The notes under the pieces are model-generated. The model was given only the letters and a program-made list of their open reading frames with translations. It was not told the DNA's origin and did no database searches. Positions 48,148 to 57,058 of a stretch of DNA of 57,137 nt are shown in pieces (the first letter of the stretch is position 1; the number at the start of each line of letters is the position of its first letter). This DNA comes from CAYOLL01 sp964404765 [NCBI: uncultured Gemmatimonadota bacterium]. GTDB lineage: Bacteria; 4572-55. A program made the position numbers and the translations under genes. The stretch covers positions 2,147 to 59,283 of the forward strand of contig CAYOLL010000016.1 of assembly GCA_964404765.1 (NCBI GenBank). The letters run 5' to 3'.

Positions 48148-48937
48148 ATTTCTTGATCAGATAGACATAGCGATAGGCGTCTTTAAAGCCGGCTTTTGCG
48201 TACAAACAAAGCGCTGGCGTGTTTGTGCTGTCTACTTGCAGATAGGCATATTGCGCACCCCGGCGCTTCCCCCAGGCCAGCAGATTGGCCAATAGCTTTC
48301 GACCGTAGCCCTTATTGCGCTCGGATTCAGTTGTAATCAAATTAAATAGCCCCAAGTATTCTCCATCCAAAACTGCCAAACCGCAGCAAACCGGCTTTTC
48401 CTGACGGTACATAATCATTGGGCAGGCCGGAAAAGGAATTATCCTTACAATCTGGCCATGCGCAGCGCTTTTTTCGGGTGAGAAGCCCTGCATTTGCACG
48501 TATGTTTTTTGCCACCACGTTATGTTATCCCATCGTGTAGGACCATTTAAAATATCAAAGTCCCCGGTAAAATGAGGACGGACAGCCTTCATGTCCAAAA
48601 CCTGAACATTTACGCTGTCCGTTGCCGCATAGCCACGCGCCGCCAGTAGCGCGTTCAGTTGCGTGTTATCCACAAGTGTTGTTAAACGGAAAATCGTTGG
48701 CAAGCCCTGACGCTTGTAGTTCTCTTCGCAATAATCAACCTTGTGCGGAAGCTCTAAAATTCCCGAATAAAGCACATTGATGGAGTTGGAACGTCGTGAA
48801 TAGCCGTTGGCAATACGCAGCAGCCAGCCGTCATAAATAATCTGCTGTAAAGCCGGCCAGGCATTTTGCGATGTTTCTTCGATACGAGAAAAGTTTATCA
48901 CGTCAGGCCAAAAGTTGAAGGTCAAAAGTCGAGTCAA
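48146..48937 (-). CDS. GNAT-family N-acetyltransferase
   Basis: 263 residues. The C-terminal half has acetyl-CoA-binding LITTESERNKGYGRKLLANL and the final QVDSTNTPALCLYAKAGFKD, YRYVYLIKK typical of GNAT. The N-terminal half (DGWLLRIANGYSRRSNSINV) is a second, degenerate GNAT-like fold seen in two-domain acetyltransferases. The substrate is unknown. The start is uncertain: the frame opens with TTG at 48937, and GTG at 48901 is an alternative. Confidence 0.83.
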   Translation of the reverse strand: MTRLLTFNFWPDVINFSRIEETSQNAWPALQQIIYDGWLLRIANGYSRRSNSINVLYSGILELPHKVDYCEENYKRQGLPTIFRLTTLVDNTQLNALLAARGYAATDSVNVQVLDMKAVRPHFTGDFDILNGPTRWDNITWWQKTYVQMQGFSPEKSAAHGQIVRIIPFPACPMIMYRQEKPVCCGLAVLDGEYLGLFNLITTESERNKGYGRKLLANLLAWGKRRGAQYAYLQVDSTNTPALCLYAKAGFKDAYRYVYLIKK

Positions 48938-48955
48938 ACTACGGTGCTATGCCGA

Positions 48956-51766
48956 TTAGGCCGGCAATGGTCCGTTTAGAATTTGGCCGGTAATTTTTAA
49001 TTTGCGCGCGGCTTCCTGGGCAGCTTCACTGACGTACGCGTCGGGATCGTCTACATTTCGCGATACATAGGGGCCGAACTCGTCGATGGCCATTTCTCCG
49101 ATTGTGAATAAAGAACAGGCGCGCAGCCATTGGTCACGGCTGCCAACAAAATGGCGGATGACCGAAACTAAAGTACGCTTTTTGATATTCCAGGTTTGCA
49201 GGGCAAGTTCGGCGCGTTCATCATAGGAAACGGTATCCAGAAGTGGAATTAGCAGCCGAATAATCCGCTTATCACCCACATGTTCAAGGGTTTCAATCGC
49301 ATTGGCCCGACTGCGGGCATCTAAGTATTTCAGACCGCGCTCAATGACTTTAATGGTTTCCGGATCGCCCAGACTTTCCAGAATACGCAGGCAGAGGGAA
49401 ACAATTTCGGTATTTTTGTCTTCAATCGCTTTGATGAGCAGTTCGACAGAACGTGGCTTTTCGCTTTGCTGCAAAACGGCAATTAAGGTGCAATTGGCGT
49501 AGGCGGTTCTCAACTCACGTTGGGCTAATTGTAGAAATTCGGCGCGCGCCTTATTTAGATCAATTTTTCGTAACACGATGACCAGATGCTCTTTCAGTGG
49601 AATAGAGATATCAATGCTGCGCAACTGCGGCAGCAGTTCTTCAAAAGTCGGCTGGCCAATCTTAATCAGGGCTTCCGCGGCGTTGCGGCGAATTTTGAGG
49701 GCCGGATCAATCAGGCAGTTTTTTAAGGGCTCAATCGCGCTGGGCATGGCGGCCCCATTCAGGGTTTCAACTGCAATCATCCGAACTTTACGCGACTTAT
49801 CTTCCAATAAATGGCACAGTTCGTCGTTCAATTGTTTGGTCGGTTCTTTGGCCAGTCGTTTGATCGAGCCGCAAGCCTGGTAACGCACAATGTCCGAAGG
49901 GTCGCGCAAAAAGTCGGTAATGCGTTTAACAGCGTCATCCGGCGAAAGTTCGCCTAACGCATATATGGCGCTGGCGCGCATGTTTGGATCATCGGAAATG
50001 AACATTTCTTCCAATACACTGCCGCCCAATTCCTCCATTGCTTTATCGCCGGAGCGGGCCAGCACAATAACGGCATTGGCCGAGACGCGATTATTCGGGT
50101 CAAAAATCAGCTTTTTAACCAAATTGACAACTTCCGGCCGGTTCTGCTTGCCCAGCGCTTCGACGGTATCAGCCCGGACACGGCTATCTTTGTGGGCCAG
50201 GTATTCCGATAAGGGCTGAATGATGGAGGCGTCTTTGAGATCACCCATAACCCGAATAAAAGCGCTTTGGGTTGACGGCGGCTTGTTTTGAACGGCATCC
50301 AGCAGCGGTTTGATAGCCCGCGCGCCGCCTACACGGCCCAAAACTTCGGCGGCAAAAATAGCGATATGCTCATCTTTGTCGTTCAGGGAGTGAATTAACG
50401 GCGCCAGCTCTTTATCACTGACGCGGCCAAACTCGTTTTGGGCTAAGGACTGCAAATCAACGCTTTTTGAATGTAAAATTTCCACCAGTGTTTTGACATA
50501 GGCGACATTTTGCAGATAGGTGGTGTAGGCGAATCCGATGGCCAGAAAAATGGAAAGACCGGCAACCTCAACCGCCGAGAGTTGCAATTTCTGACAGGTG
50601 ATCAGAACGCCGCTGGCCATGAGCGTGCCGATAGGCAGCACAAAGCCTTGTACGAAAGCTTGCGCTCGCCCGCGCATTTCCGGCGGCACAGGGTTGTAGA
50701 CCATAAAGGTGACCGGGCGCTTGATGGCTTCTTTGATAATTTTATGATTAAAGCGGGCGTACGTGCCAACAGGTAAGGTCGGAAAAAGCAGCAGAACGCT
50801 GGCCAGAATCGAACAGATCGAGAAAATCTGGTTGGAGGGCCCGACGCCAAGTGATTTGACCAGGCGCGGCACCAACACCGACTGCATCACCAGGCCGATG
50901 CAGTTGGAAACGCCGGCAAAGATCAGAAAGAACCTGGCCAGATCGCCTTCGGATGTGATCTGGCGGCTAAATATCAGGTTATACTGAACATATTGAATTT
51001 CCAGCAGAATGACCATGAACAGGGCGTTGACGGCGCCGGTTTGCAGCAGGCTGGAGTTGCGGATAAAGTTAAAGCCCTGTTTATAGCTCTCGGTTACGCT
51101 CAGCTTGCGCAGGACGCCGGCGTGTTTGGCGCTGACATCGATTTTGCCGACCCGCAACCGAATGATCAGAATATTGACGATGCAAACGGCAAAAAGCCCG
51201 GCCACGACCAGAATAAAGTAATCAACATCTTTGACATACTGCATGGCCCAGCTTAAACCAAAGCCGCCCAGAATCCCGCCAAACCGCCAGCCGGTGGAAA
51301 CCAGCGGATAAAGTCGCTTGGATTCCAGCAGATTAAATAATCCGTTGATGTAAGAATTAGCGTGCATCATGGATAGATTGAAAAACATGTGATTCAATAG
51401 AAAAAGCGTACCGTAAGCAATATAAGCGCCGGACGTCATGCTGGAATGGGCGATCATAACCGCCATGAACCAGCAGGCGGCGAGGGCTGCCGAGCCAATA
51501 CCAAACATGATGATATAGAGATTATCGTTGCGAATTCGATCAGCGTAGGCGGCATAAACCAGGCCGGAGATAAAGCGCAGAATGGAAGTGGGAATCATAA
51601 CGAGCGGAATAAGTTCCGGACCAACCATCTTGAGAAATAATGTTTCGGCAATACTTTCCAAGAGTACAAGCGCAATCCCCATCACCAGCGTAAAAATGAA
51701 GACAAGGATTACACGCTCCCATTCATTGGAGCGAATGTCAAAAAAGCGCCCAAGTTTCTGCTTCAC
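48956..51766 (-). CDS. MFS/ADP-ATP-translocase-like membrane protein with HEAT repeats
   Basis: 936 residues. Residues 1-420 form about 12 membrane helices resembling NTT/TlcA-type nucleotide transporter homologues in free-living bacteria. Residues about 430-930 are 14 or so HEAT repeats (DKEDAIAIFAAEVLGRVG-like: DEHIAIFAAEVLGRVGGARA, DSRVRADTVEALGKQNRPE, ASIYALGELSPDD). Such fusions are known but their substrate is not; the repeats probably bind partner proteins in the cytoplasm. The start is GTG at 51766, preceded by AAAGG. It lies 18 bases upstream of the GNAT gene on the same strand. Confidence 0.85.
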   Translation of the reverse strand: MKQKLGRFFDIRSNEWERVILVFIFTLVMGIALVLLESIAETLFLKMVGPELIPLVMIPTSILRFISGLVYAAYADRIRNDNLYIIMFGIGSAALAACWFMAVMIAHSSMTSGAYIAYGTLFLLNHMFFNLSMMHANSYINGLFNLLESKRLYPLVSTGWRFGGILGGFGLSWAMQYVKDVDYFILVVAGLFAVCIVNILIIRLRVGKIDVSAKHAGVLRKLSVTESYKQGFNFIRNSSLLQTGAVNALFMVILLEIQYVQYNLIFSRQITSEGDLARFFLIFAGVSNCIGLVMQSVLVPRLVKSLGVGPSNQIFSICSILASVLLLFPTLPVGTYARFNHKIIKEAIKRPVTFMVYNPVPPEMRGRAQAFVQGFVLPIGTLMASGVLITCQKLQLSAVEVAGLSIFLAIGFAYTTYLQNVAYVKTLVEILHSKSVDLQSLAQNEFGRVSDKELAPLIHSLNDKDEHIAIFAAEVLGRVGGARAIKPLLDAVQNKPPSTQSAFIRVMGDLKDASIIQPLSEYLAHKDSRVRADTVEALGKQNRPEVVNLVKKLIFDPNNRVSANAVIVLARSGDKAMEELGGSVLEEMFISDDPNMRASAIYALGELSPDDAVKRITDFLRDPSDIVRYQACGSIKRLAKEPTKQLNDELCHLLEDKSRKVRMIAVETLNGAAMPSAIEPLKNCLIDPALKIRRNAAEALIKIGQPTFEELLPQLRSIDISIPLKEHLVIVLRKIDLNKARAEFLQLAQRELRTAYANCTLIAVLQQSEKPRSVELLIKAIEDKNTEIVSLCLRILESLGDPETIKVIERGLKYLDARSRANAIETLEHVGDKRIIRLLIPLLDTVSYDERAELALQTWNIKKRTLVSVIRHFVGSRDQWLRACSLFTIGEMAIDEFGPYVSRNVDDPDAYVSEAAQEAARKLKITGQILNGPLPA

Positions 51767-51859
51767 GGGATTTTATTGCCTTTCCCATTCCCAAGACAAC
51801 TAGCCGATTCTGAGTGTGAATCGGGTAACGTCAGCATCACTCCCCCTGTTTAAAAAGAT

Positions 51860-51996
51860 GTAACTTCTCAATAACCGTTGGCTAACCTTGCGAAGGTTCC
51901 CGCCTGTAAGTTTGTGAAAACCCTGAAAATATTGACTACCGTCGCAAGTTTAACCTTCGCAAGGTTTGGTTTTACCTACATTTTTTGAGCAGTTAC
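51860..51996. repeat. nested palindrome (AACCTTGCGAAGGTT element inside outer arms)
   Basis: The inner element is AACCTTGCGAAGGTT (51884-51898) with AACCTTCGCAAGGTT (51952-51966). Outer arms GTAACTTCTCAATAA and TTTTTTGAGCAGTTAC (51981-51996) pair with few mismatches, so the AACCTTG element sits inside another hairpin. Confidence 0.7.
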
Positions 51997-52260
51997 AAAA
52001 AGGTTAGGTAATCAAAATACCATAAGCCGGCGCAATCGTCAACTCTAAAATCGGCTTTGCCCTCAATCTCAATATTCATGAGAGGAGACGCCCCATATTT
52101 ACAATTGTTGAAGGATTTCCACTTTTTGAAAGCATCAACCTCTCTGATTCGGACCGGCGGTTTAAAAAATCATCTTGTTGTAATTTCTATGCAAATTTTT
52201 TTGAAACCGCTTGACAATTGCCATAAATAGGCTTACGCTCTTAACATTCAATTCGTCATA
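51997..52260. other. non-coding stretch upstream of the TonB receptor
   Basis: AT-rich DNA with a promoter-like pair annotated at 52211-52239 and no gene or strong hairpin. Together with the flanking nested palindromes it makes up the 759-bp gap before the receptor gene. Confidence 0.5.
52211..52239 (+). promoter_or_regulatory. possible sigma-70 promoter
   Basis: TTGACA, 17 bases, then TACGCT. It lies 287 bases upstream of the receptor start with two palindromic elements between, so the leader would be long and structured. Confidence 0.45.
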
Positions 52261-52382
52261 ATTATGGTTCATGGGATTAAGATGGTGAAACCTTGCGAAG
52301 GCTTTATTTGAAATCCGCATGTTTTGTGCACTGAAGCCTTCGCAAGGTTGAATTTTCACAAACTTGTTCCATGAGCCATAAT
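52261..52382. repeat. nested palindrome (AACCTTGCGAAGG element inside outer arms)
   Basis: The inner element is AACCTTGCGAAGGCT (52289-52303) with AGCCTTCGCAAGGTT (52335-52349). Outer arms ATTATGGTTCATGGGATTAA (52261-52280) and CTTGTTCCATGAGCCATAAT (52363-52382) pair imperfectly. The outer right arm resembles the outer right arm at 57041-57058. Confidence 0.75.
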
Positions 52383-52410
52383 TATTAGCATAAGGCGGTA
52401 AACCGTAAAC

Positions 52411-52459
52411 GTAGCGCGAATCGCCTTATTCGCGCGTGTGCGATTTAGGCAAATCGCAC
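52411..52459. repeat. double-hairpin element, inverted copy
   Basis: GTAGCGCGAATCGCCTTATT, CGCG, then GTGCGATTTAGGCAAATCGC, AC. It is the reverse complement in layout of the 19834-19886 element, 67 bases before the receptor start. Confidence 0.8.
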
Positions 52460-52525
52460 AACATGATTTCAACATCCTCGCGGACAACGCAAATGTTTGG
52501 GAATAATTTTATAAGGATAATTGCC

Positions 52526-54574
52526 ATGAAAAAGCTGCCGATTCTTTTAGCCATGCTGTTCTTTTTGCCTCAGCTAACGCAAGCTGCTGACGAGACCTGG
52601 GACGAACTCATGGAAGAATTTGAAGAAATCATTGTCTACACTGCCGCCAAGCGTTCGGAATCCGTTTTTCAAACTCGGCTATCGGCTTCGGTAATTACTC
52701 GGGAAGAGCTCATAAATTCCGGCGCGACTTCTATTGCCGAAGCATTACGCCTGGTACCGGGCCTATTGGTACGCGAGCAAACCGCTGGAAATTTTGACGT
52801 GCATGTGCGCGGCTTCGATAATACCCCGCCCCATTCGCTTCTGGTTTTGGCGGCGAATTCCATTACACTGGTCATGGTGGATGGCCGACCGGTCTACAAC
52901 TATTTTTCAGGCGGTACATTTTGGGAAGCGCTGCCCATTGATTTGGGCGATGTAGAACGAATCGAGGTCGTGCGTGGACCGGCAGCAGCCTTATACGGGC
53001 CCAACGCCGCCGCCGGTGTGATCAACATTATTACCCGTCGCACGGCGTATGAAGCAAGCCGCCCCTTTGCCGCCAATGTACAGGTTGGCGATCATGAAAC
53101 CATTCAGGGATTTGCCGCTTTCCACCATCAATTTGCCAACAACCTGAATGTCATGGTGACCGCCAACAGCCGAACCAATGAGCGGCATGAGTCGCGGTAT
53201 TACGATTGGGTGCGTGATGCTTACGTGGCTGATGTGGACACCTTGCTGAGTCCTTTAAGCGGGCAGCCCTCGGCAGGCAACGCCGCAGATTATACAGATC
53301 CGCGTTTGGGTCTCAAAAGAACCGGCGTCAATGCCTTTCTGACTTATCCGCCTTTTAGCTTCGCGACGGTTACGATTAGCGCGGGTTTTCAAGCTTCCGA
53401 GGCGCAAAAAGTTTATGTGGACAACCTTTATACGCCGTTGACGACTGATAAATCCAATACCGCTTATGTGGATGCCAAGCTTAAAGCAAAAGGCTTAAGC
53501 GTACAGACCTCGCTGGCGGGCGGATCGCAAAGCACAAGCGGCTTTACCGAATGGGACTATGACTTTAGCGCGCTGGACCTGGTGGCGGAATATGAATTTA
53601 AGATCAAACGGCTGAGTTTGTTGCCGGGCGTAAACTATCGCCGGGCCGAGTACGACGGACCATTTCTGGACGGCAAGCAGCGGCTCACCACGCGCGCTTT
53701 TATGTTTAATGCCGAATACAAATGGGATCATTTAACCGTAACTGCCGCCATCCGCACCGACGATTACGAGTTTCCGGATACGACCTACGTTAGTTTTCAA
53801 ATCGCCGCCGGCTATCAAACGGATCGCGACCATGTTTATCGGGCCGTTTTCTCCCGGTCGCACCGGGCGCCGTTTATTCTGGGTGAGCATTTAAACTATA
53901 GCACTCAACCTACGCCGGTGACTGAACTGCGCTTTCTGGGCAGCAAAAGCAGCCGCATGATGCAGATAGACATGCTGGAAATCGGCTATCGTCAACGGCT
54001 GACGGAAAGCTGGCTGGTCGATATGGAAGGCTTTTTTGCCCGCGCCAACGATTATAGCGATATGGTGACGGAAAGCGTCGAATTTACGCCGACCGGGGTC
54101 ATCCAAACCAATCGCTACCGGAATGTGGAAATGACAGCGCATCAATTTGGCTGTACCGGCAGCTTGAGCTATTTTCCCAGCGGGCGGGCGCAGTTTCGGG
54201 CGTTTGCCACCCTGCAGCGCAGTGAAATTAATAACTATCTGGCCGACCCGGCCAGACCGGATTCTCTGGTTGATTTCAAACATGAAGCCACCCCCGCTTT
54301 TTTTGGCGGCTTTTACATGAACTATCGCCCGGTAAGCCGATTGAACCTGAATCTAAACAGCTATTTTTATTCCGATCAAACCTTTTCCCACACATTTCGG
54401 GAAGCGGATATAAGCGCCAAATTTATTCTAAGCGCCAAAATTTTGCTACAATTAAACGAAAATATCAGTTTATATGTAAACGGGCGTAATGTGCTGGATA
54501 ATACAACGCGCGAGTTCGGTTTTGCCGATCGGATCGAATCCACCCTGTTGATTGGGGCGGACGTATTTTTTTAA
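52526..54574 (+). CDS. TonB-dependent outer-membrane receptor
   Basis: 682 residues. A signal peptide (ending LTQAAD) is followed by a TonB-box-like EEIIVYTAAKR and a plug domain (SVITREELINSGATSIAEAL, LVPGLLVREQ, ERIEVVRGPAAALYGPNAAA, GVINIITRR). A 22-strand-type barrel ends STLLIGADVFF with a terminal Phe. It imports a large ligand such as a siderophore, corrinoid or glycan. It lacks the SusC-type N-terminal extension and no SusD gene is adjacent. The ligand is unknown; the plug resembles colicin-receptor (CirA/FhuE-like) receptors. The ATG at 52526 follows AAGGATAA. Genes after it are unrelated in type. Confidence 0.9.
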   Translation: MKKLPILLAMLFFLPQLTQAADETWDELMEEFEEIIVYTAAKRSESVFQTRLSASVITREELINSGATSIAEALRLVPGLLVREQTAGNFDVHVRGFDNTPPHSLLVLAANSITLVMVDGRPVYNYFSGGTFWEALPIDLGDVERIEVVRGPAAALYGPNAAAGVINIITRRTAYEASRPFAANVQVGDHETIQGFAAFHHQFANNLNVMVTANSRTNERHESRYYDWVRDAYVADVDTLLSPLSGQPSAGNAADYTDPRLGLKRTGVNAFLTYPPFSFATVTISAGFQASEAQKVYVDNLYTPLTTDKSNTAYVDAKLKAKGLSVQTSLAGGSQSTSGFTEWDYDFSALDLVAEYEFKIKRLSLLPGVNYRRAEYDGPFLDGKQRLTTRAFMFNAEYKWDHLTVTAAIRTDDYEFPDTTYVSFQIAAGYQTDRDHVYRAVFSRSHRAPFILGEHLNYSTQPTPVTELRFLGSKSSRMMQIDMLEIGYRQRLTESWLVDMEGFFARANDYSDMVTESVEFTPTGVIQTNRYRNVEMTAHQFGCTGSLSYFPSGRAQFRAFATLQRSEINNYLADPARPDSLVDFKHEATPAFFGGFYMNYRPVSRLNLNLNSYFYSDQTFSHTFREADISAKFILSAKILLQLNENISLYVNGRNVLDNTTREFGFADRIESTLLIGADVFF

Positions 54575-54681
54575 ATTTTGCCCCACTATCGAACATCTCT
54601 TCAGTAGACAATTTCCTTGCGCAGACCGCTAAATTGCATAAGATGTAACATCTTCTTTTCACCTTTGCGTGGAGGCGGCGC

Positions 54682-56439
54682 ATGAATCTAATCCAAGATC
54701 CCCAAACCGATTCAACCATAACAACGCTGATTGCCGAAATTTTGCAAAATCCGGGCCGGGTCGATTATTTTACCGAACACGGCGAGCAGTTTTTTGCGTC
54801 CGGTTTGTTAGAGCCGGCGCTCATTGCCTGGAGCTTTGCTCATGGCCAAAATGCCGCCCCTTTTGCGGATGAACGCACAGTAGCGGACTTCGTCAGTAAT
54901 CACATTGATATTTTAGAAAAAAACCAGACCATGACAAGGGCGATTCAGGCGTTTCAAGCCGCGCATCAGTCCGGTCAGGACGTGCCTTTGGCCATTTATC
55001 GACTTTTTCTTAATTTTTTCTTTTGCCTGGGTCTTTTTCCGTCAGCCTTTATAGCTCGCCACGAATTAGAAAAGCGCTTAAACTTAAGCATAAACGCGAG
55101 TACATACACGGAAATGTATAATCTGGGCATTGTCTACGCCTATTGCGGACAATTGGACAATGCGTTGGCCACGCTGCAAAAGTGTTGTGAGCTGGCCAGT
55201 GAAACTTTCGAATATCAATTCAAATTGCCCGCAATTTTGACTTTTACCAAAACAGCCAGAACATTCCAGCAAAACCAGGCGCTGCAATGGCCGGATGTGC
55301 ATGAGCTACGGAATGCGCAACGACACTCTCCGGTCGAGCGAATGCGCGATCTGGGCATAGACGAAGAAGACGCCCGATTATGGCTGCGCAAAGGTTTCGA
55401 TTCAAAATCCGCCCGCAAATGGATCGAGCTCCACTTTAGTCCGGAAGAAGCGCATACCTACTCATATACGGGCATCCAGCCAGAAATTTGTTTATATCTG
55501 CGAGATAACAAAATCGCCGTCAATAATATCCAAAACAAAGATGATTTAAAGAGTCCGGAAAAACTGGCGGTCTGGAAAAACCATGGCTACAGCACAGCGG
55601 CTATTGTTCGCTGGTGTCAGGAAGGCTTGAATTTTGAAGCGGCGCGCACCTGGCAAGGGGTTAATATTTCGTCCAAAGACGCCAGCGAATGGCAGCGTTT
55701 TGGCTTTATCGGCTCCGAAGGCAAAGATTGGCTGCAGCACAATTTTAGTCCGCAGACCGCCCGGGCCTGGAAAAATCAACAGTTTTTTGCAGAGGATGCA
55801 CATGCCTGGGTGGAACTGCGTTTTGATCCTATTGAGTCAAAAAAATGGCAGCAACTCTGTTTTTCAGCCGCCAACGCGGCTAAGTGGCGTCAGGCGGGCT
55901 TTATTCCGGACGATGCCACGGATTGGGCGTTAGTCGGCTTTAGCGCGGATATGGCGCGGCAGTGGAAGACAGGCGGCTTTTCGCCGGACGAGGCGTTGAT
56001 CTGGCTGGCAAAAGACCGCACTCCCCAGATAGCCCGGCAGGAAGTGGGACAAATATCACGCACCCAAACGCAGATGGACGACGCGGTCATCCTGTTCTGG
56101 GGAATTGCTTGCGCAGAGTCAGAATTACCGTGGGTTTCGGATATAGACCGGGACACGTTTTGGGATTGTTGGAAACAGCGATTTGTCCGACGCAGTCCGG
56201 ATACAAAATTATTAGATTTAGGCTGCATAATCGGCATTTATGGTCGACCGGCCAGCTTTGGCCGATGTTTTGTGGCCGCTGCCGAGTCTCTGGTGGAAAC
56301 CCGTGCCGGGCACCCAAAAAAGTTTAATCCGTCCCAATTTCGTGACGAGCGCCGCCAGAATCTGCAACGCTTTTGTCAGATTCTGGATATTCCCTGGCAA
56401 GAGCCACGCTGGTGGCTTGTTTCACGCATGATGACTTAA
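54682..56439 (+). CDS. 13-residue Trp-repeat protein with novel C-terminal domain
   Basis: 585 residues, not recognised. Residues about 30-190 are TPR-like helices (MYNLGIVYAYCGQLDNALAT, LQKCCELA). Residues about 223-444 hold about 16 tandem units of 13 residues with pattern xFSxxxAxxWxxx, such as GFSADMARQWKTG, GFSPDEALIWLAK, CFSAANAAKWRQA. Residues about 465-585 form a domain beginning AVILFWGIACAESELPW and ending LQRFCQILDIPWQEPRWWL. The small gene at 56525 is a stand-alone copy of that domain. A soluble cytoplasmic protein is likely, as no signal is present. GGAGG lies before the ATG. The function is unknown; the repeats suggest protein binding. Confidence 0.75.
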   Translation: MNLIQDPQTDSTITTLIAEILQNPGRVDYFTEHGEQFFASGLLEPALIAWSFAHGQNAAPFADERTVADFVSNHIDILEKNQTMTRAIQAFQAAHQSGQDVPLAIYRLFLNFFFCLGLFPSAFIARHELEKRLNLSINASTYTEMYNLGIVYAYCGQLDNALATLQKCCELASETFEYQFKLPAILTFTKTARTFQQNQALQWPDVHELRNAQRHSPVERMRDLGIDEEDARLWLRKGFDSKSARKWIELHFSPEEAHTYSYTGIQPEICLYLRDNKIAVNNIQNKDDLKSPEKLAVWKNHGYSTAAIVRWCQEGLNFEAARTWQGVNISSKDASEWQRFGFIGSEGKDWLQHNFSPQTARAWKNQQFFAEDAHAWVELRFDPIESKKWQQLCFSAANAAKWRQAGFIPDDATDWALVGFSADMARQWKTGGFSPDEALIWLAKDRTPQIARQEVGQISRTQTQMDDAVILFWGIACAESELPWVSDIDRDTFWDCWKQRFVRRSPDTKLLDLGCIIGIYGRPASFGRCFVAAAESLVETRAGHPKKFNPSQFRDERRQNLQRFCQILDIPWQEPRWWLVSRMMT

Positions 56440-56524
56440 ACAGACAGTTGATTGCAGATTTCGGAATGAAAATTGGGGACTTGCAATTTGTATTCCCAAA
56501 TCCGAAAGTATAATGGAGACAGAC

Positions 56525-56902
56525 ATGAGCGCTCGATTACACGGCATTTTATTTTGGGGACTTGCGTTTACCGAACGCGGCGAATTACCGTGGCACAAAT
56601 CCGCCGACTACGAAGCAACAGAGGCCTGGAACATTCGTCTGGCCAGGCGGATTCGAAATTACAGCCACATGCCAGATGATTTTAAAGGCATTTATGTAGG
56701 CTACCACGTTTCAGCGGAAGCGCCGATGTTTTATGTGGCTATCGAAAGCTCATATCAGGCCGGCGGGCAGCCTACGGCGGCGCCGGTGGCCGACTTTGAA
56801 GTCGGCGCTAATTGGCGTCAACGCCTGCAGCGTTTTTGCGAAGTGATGGATATTCCCTGGTCGGAACCCGGGTGGCATTTGGCCACGCTGCTTAATCATT
56901 AG
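56525..56902 (+). CDS. paralogue of the Trp-repeat protein's C-terminal domain
   Basis: 125 residues. LHGILFWGLAFTERGELPW, YVGYHVSAEAPMFYVAIESS and LQRFCEVMDIPWSEPGWHLA match, in the same order, the C-terminal 120 residues of the protein 85 bases upstream. This is a local duplication of the domain. The ATG at 56525 has GGAGA five bases before it; the ATG at 56513 overlaps that site. No known motif is recognised; the conserved Trp, His and Cys positions suggest a small alpha/beta fold. Confidence 0.75.
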   Translation: MSARLHGILFWGLAFTERGELPWHKSADYEATEAWNIRLARRIRNYSHMPDDFKGIYVGYHVSAEAPMFYVAIESSYQAGGQPTAAPVADFEVGANWRQRLQRFCEVMDIPWSEPGWHLATLLNH

Positions 56903-56907
56903 ACATC

Positions 56908-57058
56908 TTTGGCTCTTCGGACAAGTTTGTGGAAATAGAAAACTGTCATGCCCGAATGCTTCTATCGGGCATCCAGAAACCTTTGTCACAACTGGATTCT
57001 CGCTAAAAGCGCGCGGGAATGACAAAGCAGCATCCACAATCTTGTTCTATGAGCCACA
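56908..57058. repeat. nested palindrome at the right edge
   Basis: The inner palindrome runs from TGTCATGCCCGAATGC (56944) to GCGCGGGAATGACA (57024), of the widespread GTCATTCCCGCG type. Outer arms TTTGGCTCTTCGGACAAG (plus TTTGTGGA) and TCCACAATCTTGTTCTATGA (plus GCCACA) pair imperfectly. A further CCCCGTAGGGGC hairpin follows near 57100. No gene is seen to the window end. Confidence 0.65.
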
